Shown here: positions 1 to 10,259 of the stretch, one piece after another
Layout: each line of letters begins with the position of its first letter
How positions within the stretch are numbered: the stretch's first letter is position 1
Source of the DNA: CAZBWP01 sp964630265
Lineage (GTDB): Bacteria; Pseudomonadota; Alphaproteobacteria; Rhodospirillales; Defluviicoccaceae
Length of the DNA stretch: 47,761 nucleotides
Reading direction: 5' to 3'
NCBI GenBank assembly: GCA_964630265.1
Contig: CAZVRW010000022.1
Span: 1 to 47,761 of the forward strand
Program-made: the position numbers and the translations under genes
Notes under the pieces: model-generated
What the model was told of the DNA's origin: nothing
The model's input: only the letters and a program-made list of their open reading frames with translations
Database searches by the model: none

Positions 1-191
1 AGGCGCCGAAGGGCGAGTTCGGCGTCTATCTCGTCGCCGACGGCACCAACCGGCCCTATCGTTGCAAGATCCGCGCCCCCGGGTTCGCGCATCTCCAGGC
101 CATGGACCTGCTGTGCCGCGGCCATATGCTGGCCGACGCGGTCGCCGTGCTGGGCTCGCTTGACATCGTTTTCGGGGAGGTTGATCGATGA
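1..191 (+). CDS. nuoD: NADH-quinone oxidoreductase subunit D, 3' end only
   Basis: Only the last 62 codons lie in the window; the reading frame begins at base 3 and ends in TGA at 189-191. The peptide contains GEFGVYLVADGTNRPYRCKI and ends DIVFGEVDR, the conserved C-terminus of the 49-kDa (NuoD) subunit of complex I. This subunit is related to the large subunit of NiFe hydrogenases and helps form the quinone-reduction site in the peripheral arm. Its stop overlaps the ATG of nuoE by four bases (ATGA), so the two are probably translationally coupled. Identity is firm from the sequence and from the nuoE-N genes that follow. Confidence 0.93.
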   Translation, partial: APKGEFGVYLVADGTNRPYRCKIRAPGFAHLQAMDLLCRGHMLADAVAVLGSLDIVFGEVDR

Positions 192-802
192 CCGACGCGC
201 CCACGGCCCACGAGCCCTTCGCCTTCACCGCCGAAAACGACGAGCGGGCCCGTGCCATCGTCGCCAAGTATCCGGCGGGACGGCAGGCCAGCGCGGTGAT
301 CCCGCTGCTCGACTTGGCGCAACGTCAGGCCGGGGGCTGGCTGCCGCAGCCGGCGCTGGACTTCGTCGCCGACTATCTCGACATGCCGTCGATCCGCGTC
401 TACGAGGTCGCGACCTTTTACACGATGTTCAATCTGAAGCCGGTCGGCCGCCACCACGTGCAGGTGTGCACCAACTTGCCGTGCTGGCTGCGGGGCTCGG
501 ACGGCATCGCCGACGCCTGCAAGGGCACGCTCGGGGTCGACTGGGGCGGCAGTACCGATGACGGCCTGTTCACGCTCAGCGACGTCGAATGCCTCGGCGC
601 GTGCGTCAATGCGCCGATGATGCAGATCAACGACGACTTTTACGAGGATCTGACGCCGGAGACGGCTGCGCAGGTGCTGCGTGACCTGCGCGACGGCAAG
701 ACACCGGCGGCCGGATCACAAATCGGACGTCGCAGCTGCGAGCCCGTCGGCGGCTTGACCAGTCTCACGACGCGGCACGGCAAGCGCGGCACCAAGGCTT
801 GA
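188..802 (+). CDS. nuoE: NADH-quinone oxidoreductase subunit E (24-kDa 2Fe-2S subunit)
   Basis: 204 residues. This peripheral-arm subunit of complex I carries the N1a 2Fe-2S cluster next to NuoF. The four cluster cysteines are visible as C94-x4-C99 and C135-x3-C139 (CTNLPC and ECLGAC). The N-terminal helical part is typical (YPAGRQASAVIPLLDLAQ). The C-terminal tail after about residue 170 (GRRSCEPVGGLTSLT) is of the kind found in alphaproteobacterial NuoE. The ATG overlaps the nuoD stop, and nuoF follows after a 10-base gap containing GAAGGAG. Nothing is missing. Confidence 0.97.
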   Translation: MTDAPTAHEPFAFTAENDERARAIVAKYPAGRQASAVIPLLDLAQRQAGGWLPQPALDFVADYLDMPSIRVYEVATFYTMFNLKPVGRHHVQVCTNLPCWLRGSDGIADACKGTLGVDWGGSTDDGLFTLSDVECLGACVNAPMMQINDDFYEDLTPETAAQVLRDLRDGKTPAAGSQIGRRSCEPVGGLTSLTTRHGKRGTKA

Positions 803-812
803 AGGAGCACAC

Positions 813-2102
<1,290 letters not shown>

Positions 2103-2113
2103 GGGACGGGACG

Positions 2114-4183
2114 ATGCCGAAACTGACCATCGACAACACCGAGGTCGAGGTCCCGGCCGGCTTCACCGTGCTGCAGGCCTGTGAAACCCTCGGCATCGAG
2201 ATCCCGCGCTTCTGCTATCACGAGCGGCTGTCGATCGCCGGCAACTGTCGCATGTGCCTGGTGACGATGAAGGGCTCGCCGAAGCCAGTGGCGTCGTGCG
2301 CCATGCCGGCCGCCGAGGGCATGGTGATCGAGACCGACACGCCGGAGGTGCACAAGATGCGCAAGGGCGTGATGGAGTTCCTGCTGATCAACCATCCGTT
2401 GGACTGTCCGATCTGTGACCAGGGCGGCGAATGCGATCTGCAGGATCAGGCCATGGGGTATGGCTTCGATCGCAGCCGCTTCCATGAGAACAAGCGGGCG
2501 GTGGAGAACAAGAATCTCGGCCCGCTGATCAAGACGATCATGACGCGCTGCATCCACTGCACGCGCTGCATCCGTTTCGCCACCGAGATCGCCGGCGTGC
2601 CGGAATTGGGCGCGACCGGTCGCGGCGAGCATATGGAGGTCGGCACCTACGTGGAAAAGGCGCTGACGTCGGAGCTGTCGGGCAACATGATCGACCTGTG
2701 CCCCGTCGGTGCGCTCACCTCCAAGCCCTATGCCTTCGTCGCCCGCCCGTGGGAATTGACCAAGACCGACTCGATCGACGTGATGGACGCCGTCGGCAGC
2801 AACATCCGCGTCGACTCCCGGGGCGGCGAGGTGCTGCGGGTGCTGCCGCGGCTCAACGAGGCGATCAACGAGGAATGGATCTCCGACAAGACGCGCTTCG
2901 CCTGCGACGGCCTCCGGCGTCAGCGCCTGGATCGACCCTATGTCCGCCGCGACGGCCGGCTGCGCCCGGCGACCTGGGACGAGGCCTTCGCCGCGATCCG
3001 GGCGGCGCTGGCCGGCCTGGACGGCCAGCGCATCGCCGCCCTTGCCGGCGACCTCGCCTGCGCCGAATCCATGATCGCGCTCAAGGACCTGATGACCGCA
3101 CTTGGCTCGCCACATCTGGACTGCCGGCAGGACGGCGCCGCGCTGCCGCCGGCGCCACGTGTCGCCTACCTGTTCAACACCACCATCGCCGGCATCGAGG
3201 CCGCCGATGCTTGCCTGCTGATCGGCACCAATCCGCGCATCGAGGCGCCGCTGATCAACGCCCGCCTGCGCAAGCGCTGGCTGATGGGTAAATTCCCGGT
3301 GGGGCTGGTCGGCGAGGCCGCGGATCTCACCTATCGCACCAGGCATTTCGGCGAGGATCCGCGGGTGCTCGAGGCGATCGCCGAGGGCAGCCATGAATTT
3401 GCCGAGGTGCTGCGGCAGGCCGAGCGGCCGATGCTCGTCCTGGGCATGGGCGCGCTCGCCCGGCCCGACGGCGGCGCCATCCTGCAGGTCGCACGGCGGA
3501 TCGCCGAAGGTTGCGGCCTAGTTGACGCCGATGCCGGCTGGAACGGCTTCAACGTGTTGTATGACGCGGCGGCGCGAGTCGGCGGGCTCGACCTGGGCGT
3601 CGTGCCCGGCGACGGCGGCCGCGACACGGCGGCCATCCTCGATGGCGCCGCGGCCGGAGAACTCGGCTTCGTCTATCTGCTCGGTGTCGACGAGATCGAT
3701 TTCTCGCGGCTCGGCCAAGCGTTCGTCGTCTACCAGGGGCATCACGGTGATGCCGGCGCGCACCGCGCCGACGTGGTCCTGCCGGGTGCCGCCTACACCG
3801 AGAAGGACGGGACCTACGTCAATACGGAGGGGCGCGTGCAGACGGCCTTCCGCGCCGGCTTCCCGCCGGGCGAGGCGCGCGAGGACTGGGCCATCCTGCG
3901 GGCGCTCTCGGCCGTCCTCGATCACACGCTGCCGTACGACACCCTGGATCAGGTGCGCGCGCGCCTGGTCGCCGCCAACGCGGTCTTCGGCGCGCCCGGC
4001 GGTGTCGCCGTTGCGCCCTGGGAGGCGTTCGGGACGCCCGGCAGCATCGATGGGGCGCCGTTGCGCTCGTCGGTCCGCGAGTTCTTCATGACCAACCCGA
4101 TCTGCCGCGCATCACCGACGATGGTGGAGTGCCGCCGTGCGCAGGACGGTGACCAGGACGCAAGGACGGGCACCCATGGATGA
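2114..4183 (+). CDS. nuoG: NADH-quinone oxidoreductase subunit G (75-kDa Fe-S subunit)
   Basis: 689 residues; start chosen at MPKLTIDNTEVEVPAG, just after the nuoF stop. It is the largest peripheral-arm subunit and holds the N1b 2Fe-2S and N4/N5 4Fe-4S clusters. The N-terminal ferredoxin fold has C34, C45, C48 and C62. CPICDQGGECDLQDQ and the CIHCTRCIRF motif follow, then CPVGALTSKPYAF. The rest is the molybdopterin-oxidoreductase-like domain, which is catalytically inert in complex I. The last codons overlap the nuoH start by 8 bases. Confidence 0.97.
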   Translation: MPKLTIDNTEVEVPAGFTVLQACETLGIEIPRFCYHERLSIAGNCRMCLVTMKGSPKPVASCAMPAAEGMVIETDTPEVHKMRKGVMEFLLINHPLDCPICDQGGECDLQDQAMGYGFDRSRFHENKRAVENKNLGPLIKTIMTRCIHCTRCIRFATEIAGVPELGATGRGEHMEVGTYVEKALTSELSGNMIDLCPVGALTSKPYAFVARPWELTKTDSIDVMDAVGSNIRVDSRGGEVLRVLPRLNEAINEEWISDKTRFACDGLRRQRLDRPYVRRDGRLRPATWDEAFAAIRAALAGLDGQRIAALAGDLACAESMIALKDLMTALGSPHLDCRQDGAALPPAPRVAYLFNTTIAGIEAADACLLIGTNPRIEAPLINARLRKRWLMGKFPVGLVGEAADLTYRTRHFGEDPRVLEAIAEGSHEFAEVLRQAERPMLVLGMGALARPDGGAILQVARRIAEGCGLVDADAGWNGFNVLYDAAARVGGLDLGVVPGDGGRDTAAILDGAAAGELGFVYLLGVDEIDFSRLGQAFVVYQGHHGDAGAHRADVVLPGAAYTEKDGTYVNTEGRVQTAFRAGFPPGEAREDWAILRALSAVLDHTLPYDTLDQVRARLVAANAVFGAPGGVAVAPWEAFGTPGSIDGAPLRSSVREFFMTNPICRASPTMVECRRAQDGDQDARTGTHG

Positions 4184-5207
4184 CGTCGGCTTCTGGGGCG
4201 GCTACGCGTGGCCGACGCTGCTGATCGTCCTGCAGATCGTCGCCATCGTCATTCCGCTGTTGATCGGGGTTGCCTATTTGACGTTCGTCGAGCGCAAGGT
4301 GATCGGGGCGATGCACCTGCGCAAGGGGCCGAACGTCGTCGGCCCGTTCGGGCTGCTGCAGCCCATGGCCGACGGCCTCAAGCTGTTCCTCAAGGAAACG
4401 GTGATCCCGAGCGGCGCCGACCGGTCGGTGTTCCTGATCGCGCCGATGATCACCTTCATCCTGGCCCTGATCGCCTGGGCGGTGATCCCGTTCGGCGACG
4501 GTCTGGTGCTCGCCGACATCAACGTCGGCATCCTCTATCTCTTCGCCATCTCGTCGCTGGGCGTCTACGGCATCGTCATGGCCGGCTGGGCGAGCAACTC
4601 CAAGTACGCCTTCCTCGGCGCCCTCCGCTCGGCGGCGCAGATGGTCTCCTACGAAGTCTCCATGGGCTTCGTCATCATCACCGTGTTGCTGTGCGTCGGC
4701 TCGCTCAACCTGTCGGAGATCGTCCGCGCTCAGGACGGTCCCCTCGGCATGCTGAACTGGTACGTGTTCCCGCTGCTGCCGATGGCGGTGATCTTCTTCG
4801 TCTCGACGCTGGCCGAAACCAACCGGCATCCCTTCGATCTGCCGGAGGCTGAGGCCGAACTGGTCTCCGGCTACAACGTCGAATATTCGGCGATGACCTT
4901 CGCCCTGTTCTTCCTGGGCGAATACGCCAACATGATCCTGATGTCGGCCATGACCACCATCCTGTTCCTGGGCGGGTGGCTGCCGCCGTTCGGTTTCCTG
5001 GACTTCATTCCCGGCCCCATCTGGTTCGCCCTGAAGATAGCGCTGTGCCTGTTCGTCTTCCTCTGGGTCCGCGCCACCTTCCCGCGCTATCGCTACGACC
5101 AACTCATGCGGCTCGGCTGGAAGGTGTTTCTGCCGATCTCGCTGGCGGCCGTGGCGGTCGTCGCCGGCGTGCTGGTGACCTTCGGCTGGCTGCCGGGACA
5201 AGGATGA
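4176..5207 (+). CDS. nuoH: NADH-quinone oxidoreductase subunit H (membrane, ND1-like)
   Basis: 343 residues with about eight hydrophobic segments. This subunit joins the peripheral and membrane arms and contributes to the quinone chamber. Family signatures are GVAYLTFVERKVIGAMHLRKGPN near the N-terminus and AETNRHPFDLPEAEAELVSG in the third quarter. The start MDDVGFWGG was preferred to an in-frame GTG at 4137 because AAGGA lies nine bases upstream of 4176 and the length then matches the family. It overlaps the end of nuoG by 8 bases. Confidence 0.97.
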   Translation: MDDVGFWGGYAWPTLLIVLQIVAIVIPLLIGVAYLTFVERKVIGAMHLRKGPNVVGPFGLLQPMADGLKLFLKETVIPSGADRSVFLIAPMITFILALIAWAVIPFGDGLVLADINVGILYLFAISSLGVYGIVMAGWASNSKYAFLGALRSAAQMVSYEVSMGFVIITVLLCVGSLNLSEIVRAQDGPLGMLNWYVFPLLPMAVIFFVSTLAETNRHPFDLPEAEAELVSGYNVEYSAMTFALFFLGEYANMILMSAMTTILFLGGWLPPFGFLDFIPGPIWFALKIALCLFVFLWVRATFPRYRYDQLMRLGWKVFLPISLAAVAVVAGVLVTFGWLPGQG

Positions 5208-5220
5208 AAAGGGCCTTCCC

Positions 5221-5709
5221 ATGAGCTTCATCGCGCGCGGTGCCCGCACCATCTTCCTCGCCGAACTGCTGTCCGGCATGGCGCTCACCTTCAAGTACAT
5301 GCTGCGTCCGAAGGTGACGTTGAACTACCCCTACGAGAAGGGGCCGCTCAGCCCGCGGTTCCGCGGCGAGCACGCGCTGCGCCGTTATCCCAACGGCGAG
5401 GAGCGCTGCATTGCCTGCAAGCTCTGCGAGGCCATCTGCCCGGCACAGGCCATTACCATCGAGGCGGAGCCGCGGGCCGATGGCAGCCGCCGGACGACGC
5501 GTTACGATATCGACATGGTCAAGTGCATCTACTGCGGCCTCTGCCAGGAGGCGTGCCCGGTGGATGCCATCGTCGAGGGGCCGAACTTCGAGTTCGCCAC
5601 CGAGACGCGGGAAGAACTTCTCTACGACAAGGATCGGCTGTTGGCCAACGGCGACCGCTGGGAGGCCGAGATCGCGGCAAACCTGGCGGCCGATGCGCCG
5701 TATCGGTGA
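5221..5709 (+). CDS. nuoI: NADH-quinone oxidoreductase subunit I (two 4Fe-4S ferredoxin)
   Basis: 162 residues. It carries clusters N6a and N6b, which pass electrons toward N2. Two classical ferredoxin motifs are present: C63-x2-C66-x2-C69-x3-C73 (CIACKLCEAICP) and C102-x2-C105-x2-C108-x3-C112 (CIYCGLCQEACP). An amphipathic N-terminal helix (TIFLAELLSGMALTFKYM) anchors it at the membrane arm. The gene starts 13 bases after nuoH. It is followed by a 102-base gap, the longest within the nuo genes here, holding a GC palindrome at 5711-5724. Confidence 0.98.
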   Translation: MSFIARGARTIFLAELLSGMALTFKYMLRPKVTLNYPYEKGPLSPRFRGEHALRRYPNGEERCIACKLCEAICPAQAITIEAEPRADGSRRTTRYDIDMVKCIYCGLCQEACPVDAIVEGPNFEFATETREELLYDKDRLLANGDRWEAEIAANLAADAPYR

Positions 5710-5811
5710 CGGCGGCGCGCCGCCGCGCTTGAACCTTTCCGACCGTGGGGGTAAGAACGGCTCCGGCGCCGCCGGAACGCACAACGGCACCGCGGCCGCC
5801 GGGGTGGGGAC

Positions 5812-6426
5812 ATGATCATACAAGGCTTGGCTTTCTATCTGTTCGCGTTCGTCGCCGTCGCCTCCGCCGTGATGGTCATCTCCGCCCGGAACCCGGTCCA
5901 CTCCGTCCTGTTCCTGATCCTCGCGTTCTTCAACTCTGCGGCGCTGTTCGTGCTGATGGGCGCCGAGTTCCTGGCGATGATCCTGGTGGTCGTCTACGTC
6001 GGTGCCGTCGCCGTGCTGTTCATGTTCGTGGTGATGATGCTCGACATCAATTTCGTCGAGCTCAGGCAAGGATTTCTCAAGTATCTGCCGCTCGGCGCGA
6101 CGATCGGCCTGGTTTTGCTGGCGGAACTGCTGATCGTCGTTGGCGGCTGGACCCTGGCGCCCGAAGCGGCGAGCGCGCTGCAGGCGCCGGCGCCGCCGCC
6201 TGATGCCGTCAGCAACACCGCGGCGTTGGGCCGGCTCGTCTACACCCAGTACCTCTACGTCTTCCAGGCGGCCGGGGTGATCCTGCTGGTGGCGATGATC
6301 GGCGCCATCGTGCTCACCCACCGGCGGCGGCCCGGCGTGCGCCGGCAGGACATCGCGGAGCAGATCGCGCGGCGCCCCGAAGACACGCTAGAGGTTCGCA
6401 AGGTGCCGATGGGGAAGGGCATTTGA
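5812..6426 (+). CDS. nuoJ: NADH-quinone oxidoreductase subunit J (membrane, ND6-like)
   Basis: 204 residues with about five hydrophobic helices, beginning IIQGLAFYLFAFVAVASAVM. The third helix region VVVYVGAVAVLFMFVVMMLD carries the ND6/NuoJ signature (the helix with a pi-bulge in known structures). The hydrophilic C-terminus ends in RKVPMGKGI. A GGGG-rich ribosome-binding stretch lies just before ATG 5812. Its TGA shares one base with the nuoK start (TGATG), indicating coupled translation. Confidence 0.96.
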   Translation: MIIQGLAFYLFAFVAVASAVMVISARNPVHSVLFLILAFFNSAALFVLMGAEFLAMILVVVYVGAVAVLFMFVVMMLDINFVELRQGFLKYLPLGATIGLVLLAELLIVVGGWTLAPEAASALQAPAPPPDAVSNTAALGRLVYTQYLYVFQAAGVILLVAMIGAIVLTHRRRPGVRRQDIAEQIARRPEDTLEVRKVPMGKGI

Positions 6427-6737
6427 TGCTTGCCATCGGCCTTGCCCATTATCTGAGCGTCGGCGCGATCCTGTTCGCGCTCGGGTTTTTCGGCATCTTC
6501 CTCAACCGCAAGAATGTCATCGTCATCCTGATGTCGGTCGAACTGATGCTGCTCGCCGTCAACATCAATTTCGTCGCGTTCGCCATGGAACTGGGTGATC
6601 TGGTCGGGCAGATCTTTGCCATGTTCGTGCTCACCGTCGCCGCCGCCGAGGCGGCGATCGGCCTCGCCATTCTCGTTGTCTATTTCCGCAACCGCGGCAG
6701 CATCGCCGTGGAAGACATCAATCTGATGAAGGGCTGA
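6426..6737 (+). CDS. nuoK: NADH-quinone oxidoreductase subunit K (membrane, ND4L-like)
   Basis: 103 residues and three transmembrane helices. The conserved glutamates of the proton pathway are visible in ILMSVELMLLAVNINFVAF and VAAAEAAIGLAILV. The ATG at 6426 follows the nuoJ stop with a one-base overlap; a TTG one codon upstream is possible but less likely. Length is exactly typical of NuoK. It forms part of the membrane-arm proton channel with NuoJ and NuoN. Confidence 0.97.
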   Translation: MLAIGLAHYLSVGAILFALGFFGIFLNRKNVIVILMSVELMLLAVNINFVAFAMELGDLVGQIFAMFVLTVAAAEAAIGLAILVVYFRNRGSIAVEDINLMKG

Positions 6738-6748
6738 GAGACGGCTCC

Positions 6749-8713
6749 ATGGCGACGCTCGCGGTCCTCGCGGTCCTGCTGCCGCTCATCGGCGCCATTC
6801 TCGCCGGCGCGCTGGCTTTCGCCAACGATAGCGAGGACCGCCGCGAGCGCAGCAAGCGCCTGTCGCAGTGGATCACCTGCGGCGCGCTGATCCTCTCGGC
6901 GCTGTGCGCCATCGCCGTGTTCCTGCACGTCGCCGTCGGCGGCAACGACGGCCGCGTCGAGCTGTTCACCTGGGTCGCCTCGGGATCCCTGGAGTTTGCC
7001 TGGGCGTTGCGCCTGGACACGCTGACCGCGGTGATGATGCTGGTGGTCACCGTGGTGTCGGCGATGGTCCACGTCTATTCCATCGGCTACATGCACCACG
7101 ATGCGAGCGTGCCCAGGTTCATGGCCTATCTGAACCTGTTCACCTTCTTCATGCTGTCGCTGGTCACCGCCGACAACTTGGTGCAGATGTTCTTCGGCTG
7201 GGAGGGTGTCGGCCTCGCCTCCTACCTGCTGATCGGCTTCTGGTACGACCGGCCGTCGGCCAACGCGGCGGCGATCAAGGCGTTCCTGGTCAACCGCGTC
7301 GGCGACTTCGGCTACGCGCTTGGCATCTTCGCCATCTTCATGCTGTTCGACTCGGTGCAGTTCGAGACGATCTTCGCCGCCGCGCCGGATCAGGCCGAGG
7401 CCATGCTCTCGGTGTTCGGCGCGGAAATCCATGCGATGACGCTGATCTGCCTGCTGCTGTTCGTCGGCGCCATGGGCAAATCGGCGCAGCTTGGTCTGCA
7501 CACCTGGCTGCCCGACGCCATGGAGGGCCCGACCCCGGTCTCCGCGCTGATCCACGCGGCGACGATGGTCACGGCGGGCGTCTTCATGGTGGCGCGGATG
7601 TCGCCCCTGTTCGAGCATTCGGAGACGGCGCTGGCCGTCGTCGCCATCGTCGGCGCGTCGACGGCGTTCTTCGCCGCCACCATCGGCTGCGTGCAGAACG
7701 ACATCAAGCGGGTGATCGCCTATTCCACCTGCTCGCAGCTCGGCTACATGTTCTTCGCCTGCGGCATGTCCGCCTACGCCGCCGGGATCTTCCACCTGAC
7801 CACCCACGCCTTTTTCAAGGCGCTGCTGTTCCTCGGCGCCGGCTCGGTGATCCACGCCATGTCCGACGAGCAGGACATGCGGCGCATGGGCGGCATCTGG
7901 CGGCAGATCCCGATCACCTACGTCTTCATGTGGATCGGCTCACTGGCGCTGGCCGGCATTCCGTTCTTCGCCGGCTACTACTCCAAGGACGTGATCCTCG
8001 AATCGGCGTTCGCGGCGCACACCGGCGTCGGCCTCTATGCCTTCTGGCTCGGCATCGCCGCGGCGTTGATGACGGCGTTCTATTCCTGGCGGCTGCTCAT
8101 CATGACCTTCCACGGCCCGGCCCGCGCCGACGAGAAGGTGATGGCACACGTCCACGAATCGCCGCTGTCCATGCTGATCCCCATGGGCGTGCTGGCGGTC
8201 GGCGCTGTGCTCACCGGCGTCGTCGGCTACAGCGCCTTCGTCGGTGACGGGCTCGATGCGTTCTGGCGCGATTCGCTGTTCGTGCTGCCGACGCACACGG
8301 CACTGGCCGACGCTCACCACGCGCCCGCCTGGGTGGCGATGCTGCCGGTGATCGTCGCTGTCGTCGGCATTGCCGTCGCCGTCGTGCTGTATGGCGTGCT
8401 CACGGATGTGCCGGCGCTGCTCGCCCGCACGTTCCAGCGCGTCTACCTGTTCCTGCTCAACAAGTGGTACTTCGACGAGTTGTACGACCGGCTGTTCGTG
8501 CGGCCGGCGTTCCGCCTCGGCCGCGGCCTGTGGAAGGGCGGCGACGGCGCGGTGATCGACGGCGTCGGACCGGACGGCATCGCCGCGGCGACCATCGACA
8601 TCGCCCGTCGCACCGTGCGCCTGCAAACCGGCTACGTTTATCAGTATGCGTTTGCCATGCTGATCGGCCTGGTGGCGATCGTCACCGGCCTGATGTTCTT
8701 CGGCGGGGGCTGA
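6749..8713 (+). CDS. nuoL: NADH-quinone oxidoreductase subunit L (antiporter-like)
   Basis: 654 residues, the distal proton-pumping subunit of the membrane arm. The antiporter-like core carries FFGWEGVGLASYLLIGFWYDRP, GKSAQLGLHTWLPDAMEGPT and VSALIHAATMVTAGVF, with the Glu and Lys residues used for proton transfer. The C-terminal part (LNKWYFDELYDRLFVRPAF) leads into the long lateral helix and terminal transmembrane segment characteristic of NuoL. It starts 11 bases after nuoK. Confidence 0.97.
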   Translation: MATLAVLAVLLPLIGAILAGALAFANDSEDRRERSKRLSQWITCGALILSALCAIAVFLHVAVGGNDGRVELFTWVASGSLEFAWALRLDTLTAVMMLVVTVVSAMVHVYSIGYMHHDASVPRFMAYLNLFTFFMLSLVTADNLVQMFFGWEGVGLASYLLIGFWYDRPSANAAAIKAFLVNRVGDFGYALGIFAIFMLFDSVQFETIFAAAPDQAEAMLSVFGAEIHAMTLICLLLFVGAMGKSAQLGLHTWLPDAMEGPTPVSALIHAATMVTAGVFMVARMSPLFEHSETALAVVAIVGASTAFFAATIGCVQNDIKRVIAYSTCSQLGYMFFACGMSAYAAGIFHLTTHAFFKALLFLGAGSVIHAMSDEQDMRRMGGIWRQIPITYVFMWIGSLALAGIPFFAGYYSKDVILESAFAAHTGVGLYAFWLGIAAALMTAFYSWRLLIMTFHGPARADEKVMAHVHESPLSMLIPMGVLAVGAVLTGVVGYSAFVGDGLDAFWRDSLFVLPTHTALADAHHAPAWVAMLPVIVAVVGIAVAVVLYGVLTDVPALLARTFQRVYLFLLNKWYFDELYDRLFVRPAFRLGRGLWKGGDGAVIDGVGPDGIAAATIDIARRTVRLQTGYVYQYAFAMLIGLVAIVTGLMFFGGG

Positions 8714-8719
8714 CACGCA

Positions 8720-10240
8720 ATGACCGGCTGGCCCTGGCTTTCTTTGCTGATCTTCCTTCCCCTGGTGGGCGCCGCATACATCTTCCTGGTGGTGCGCAGC
8801 GACACCGAGGAGGACGCGGAGACGGCGCGGCGACTGGCACTGTGGTCGTCGCTGGTGCCGCTGGTGCTGGGCATCATCGTCTGGGCGGCCTTCTTCGACC
8901 CCTCGGAGGCTGGCTTTCAGCTGGTCGATCGCGCCGAGTGGATGCCGGCCTTCGGCATCGCCTATCACGTCGGCGTCGACGGCATCTCCTTTCCATTCGT
9001 CCTCCTGTCGCTGTTGCTGACGCCAATCTGCGTGCTGGCCAGCTGGGACAGCGTCAAGACACGGGTCAAGGAATACATGATCGCCTTCCTGGTGCTGGAC
9101 GCCATGATGGTCGGCATGTTCTGCGCCCTCGATCTGTTCTTGTTCTACGTGTTCTTCGAGGGCGTGCTGATCCCGATGTTCCTGATCATCGGCGTCTGGG
9201 GCGGGCCGCGGCGCGTCTACGCCAGCTTCAAGTTCTTTCTCTACACGTTCGCCGGCTCGGTGCTGATGCTCATCGCCATGTTGACCATGTACACCGACGC
9301 CGGCACGGCCGACATTCCGACGCTGCTGACCCATTCCTTCTCGCCGGGGCTGCAGAACTGGCTTTGGCTGGCGTTCTTCGCCTCGTTCGCGGTCAAGGTG
9401 CCCATGTGGCCGGTGCACACCTGGTTGCCCGACGCCCACGTGGAGGCGCCCACCGCCGGCTCGGTGATCCTCGCCGGGGTGTTGCTGAAGTTCGGCGGCT
9501 ACGGCTTCCTCAGGTTCTCCTTGCCGATGTTCACCGAGGCGTCCATCGCGTTCGCGCCACTGGTGTTCACGCTGAGCGTCATCGCCGTGATCTACACCTC
9601 CTTGGTGGCGCTGGCCCAGGAGGACATGAAGAAACTCATCGCCTACTCGTCAGTGGCGCACATGGGCTTTGTCACGGTGGGTGCCTTCACCATGACCCTG
9701 CAGGGCATCCAGGGGGCGGTGTATCAGATGCTGAGCCACGGCATCGTCTCCGCCGCGCTGTTCCTGGTGGTCGGCGTGGTCTACGACCGCATCCATTCCC
9801 GGGACATTTCGGCCTATGGCGGTCTCGTCCACCGCATGCCGAAGTATGCGCTGGTGTTCATGCTGTTCATGCTGGCATCCGTCGGGCTGCCCGGCACCAG
9901 CGGTTTCATCGGCGAGTTCCTGGTGCTGCTGGCGGCCTTCCAGGTCAATGCCTGGGTGGCGGCGTTCTCCGCCACCGGCGTCATCCTCGGCGCCGCCTAC
10001 ATGCTCTTCCTCTACCGCCGGGTGGTCTTCGGTGAGTTGACCAAGGAGTCGTTGAAGAAGATCGCCGACCTGTCGCCGCGGGAGATCGCCGTGTTCGCGC
10101 CGCTGATCCTCCTGGTGCTGTGGATGGGCCTGTATCCGGCGCCGTTCCTCGACATGATGCAGGCGTCGGTGAGCGGCCTGGTCGATCACGTCGAGACGGT
10201 GCGCGCCGCGGCCGAAGCCGCGTCCGTGGCGGCGCGCTGA
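8720..10240 (+). CDS. nuoM: NADH-quinone oxidoreductase subunit M (antiporter-like)
   Basis: 506 residues with about fourteen hydrophobic segments. It is the middle antiporter-like proton pump. Signatures are FYVFFEGVLIPMFLIIGVWGG, FAVKVPMWPVHTWLPDAHVE and SGFIGEFLVLLAAF. The start lies six bases after the nuoL stop. The C-terminal helix region (LDMMQASVSGLVDHVETVRA) is ordinary for the family. No irregularity seen. Confidence 0.97.
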   Translation: MTGWPWLSLLIFLPLVGAAYIFLVVRSDTEEDAETARRLALWSSLVPLVLGIIVWAAFFDPSEAGFQLVDRAEWMPAFGIAYHVGVDGISFPFVLLSLLLTPICVLASWDSVKTRVKEYMIAFLVLDAMMVGMFCALDLFLFYVFFEGVLIPMFLIIGVWGGPRRVYASFKFFLYTFAGSVLMLIAMLTMYTDAGTADIPTLLTHSFSPGLQNWLWLAFFASFAVKVPMWPVHTWLPDAHVEAPTAGSVILAGVLLKFGGYGFLRFSLPMFTEASIAFAPLVFTLSVIAVIYTSLVALAQEDMKKLIAYSSVAHMGFVTVGAFTMTLQGIQGAVYQMLSHGIVSAALFLVVGVVYDRIHSRDISAYGGLVHRMPKYALVFMLFMLASVGLPGTSGFIGEFLVLLAAFQVNAWVAAFSATGVILGAAYMLFLYRRVVFGELTKESLKKIADLSPREIAVFAPLILLVLWMGLYPAPFLDMMQASVSGLVDHVETVRAAAEAASVAAR

Positions 10241-10259
10241 GGCGGCGGGGGACCGGGCC

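Noticed and set aside
5711..5724. Palindrome GGCGGCGCGCCGCC between nuoI and nuoJ as a terminator
   Set aside because: No T-run follows and the complex I operon continues; GC palindromes of this length are easily produced by chance at this base composition.
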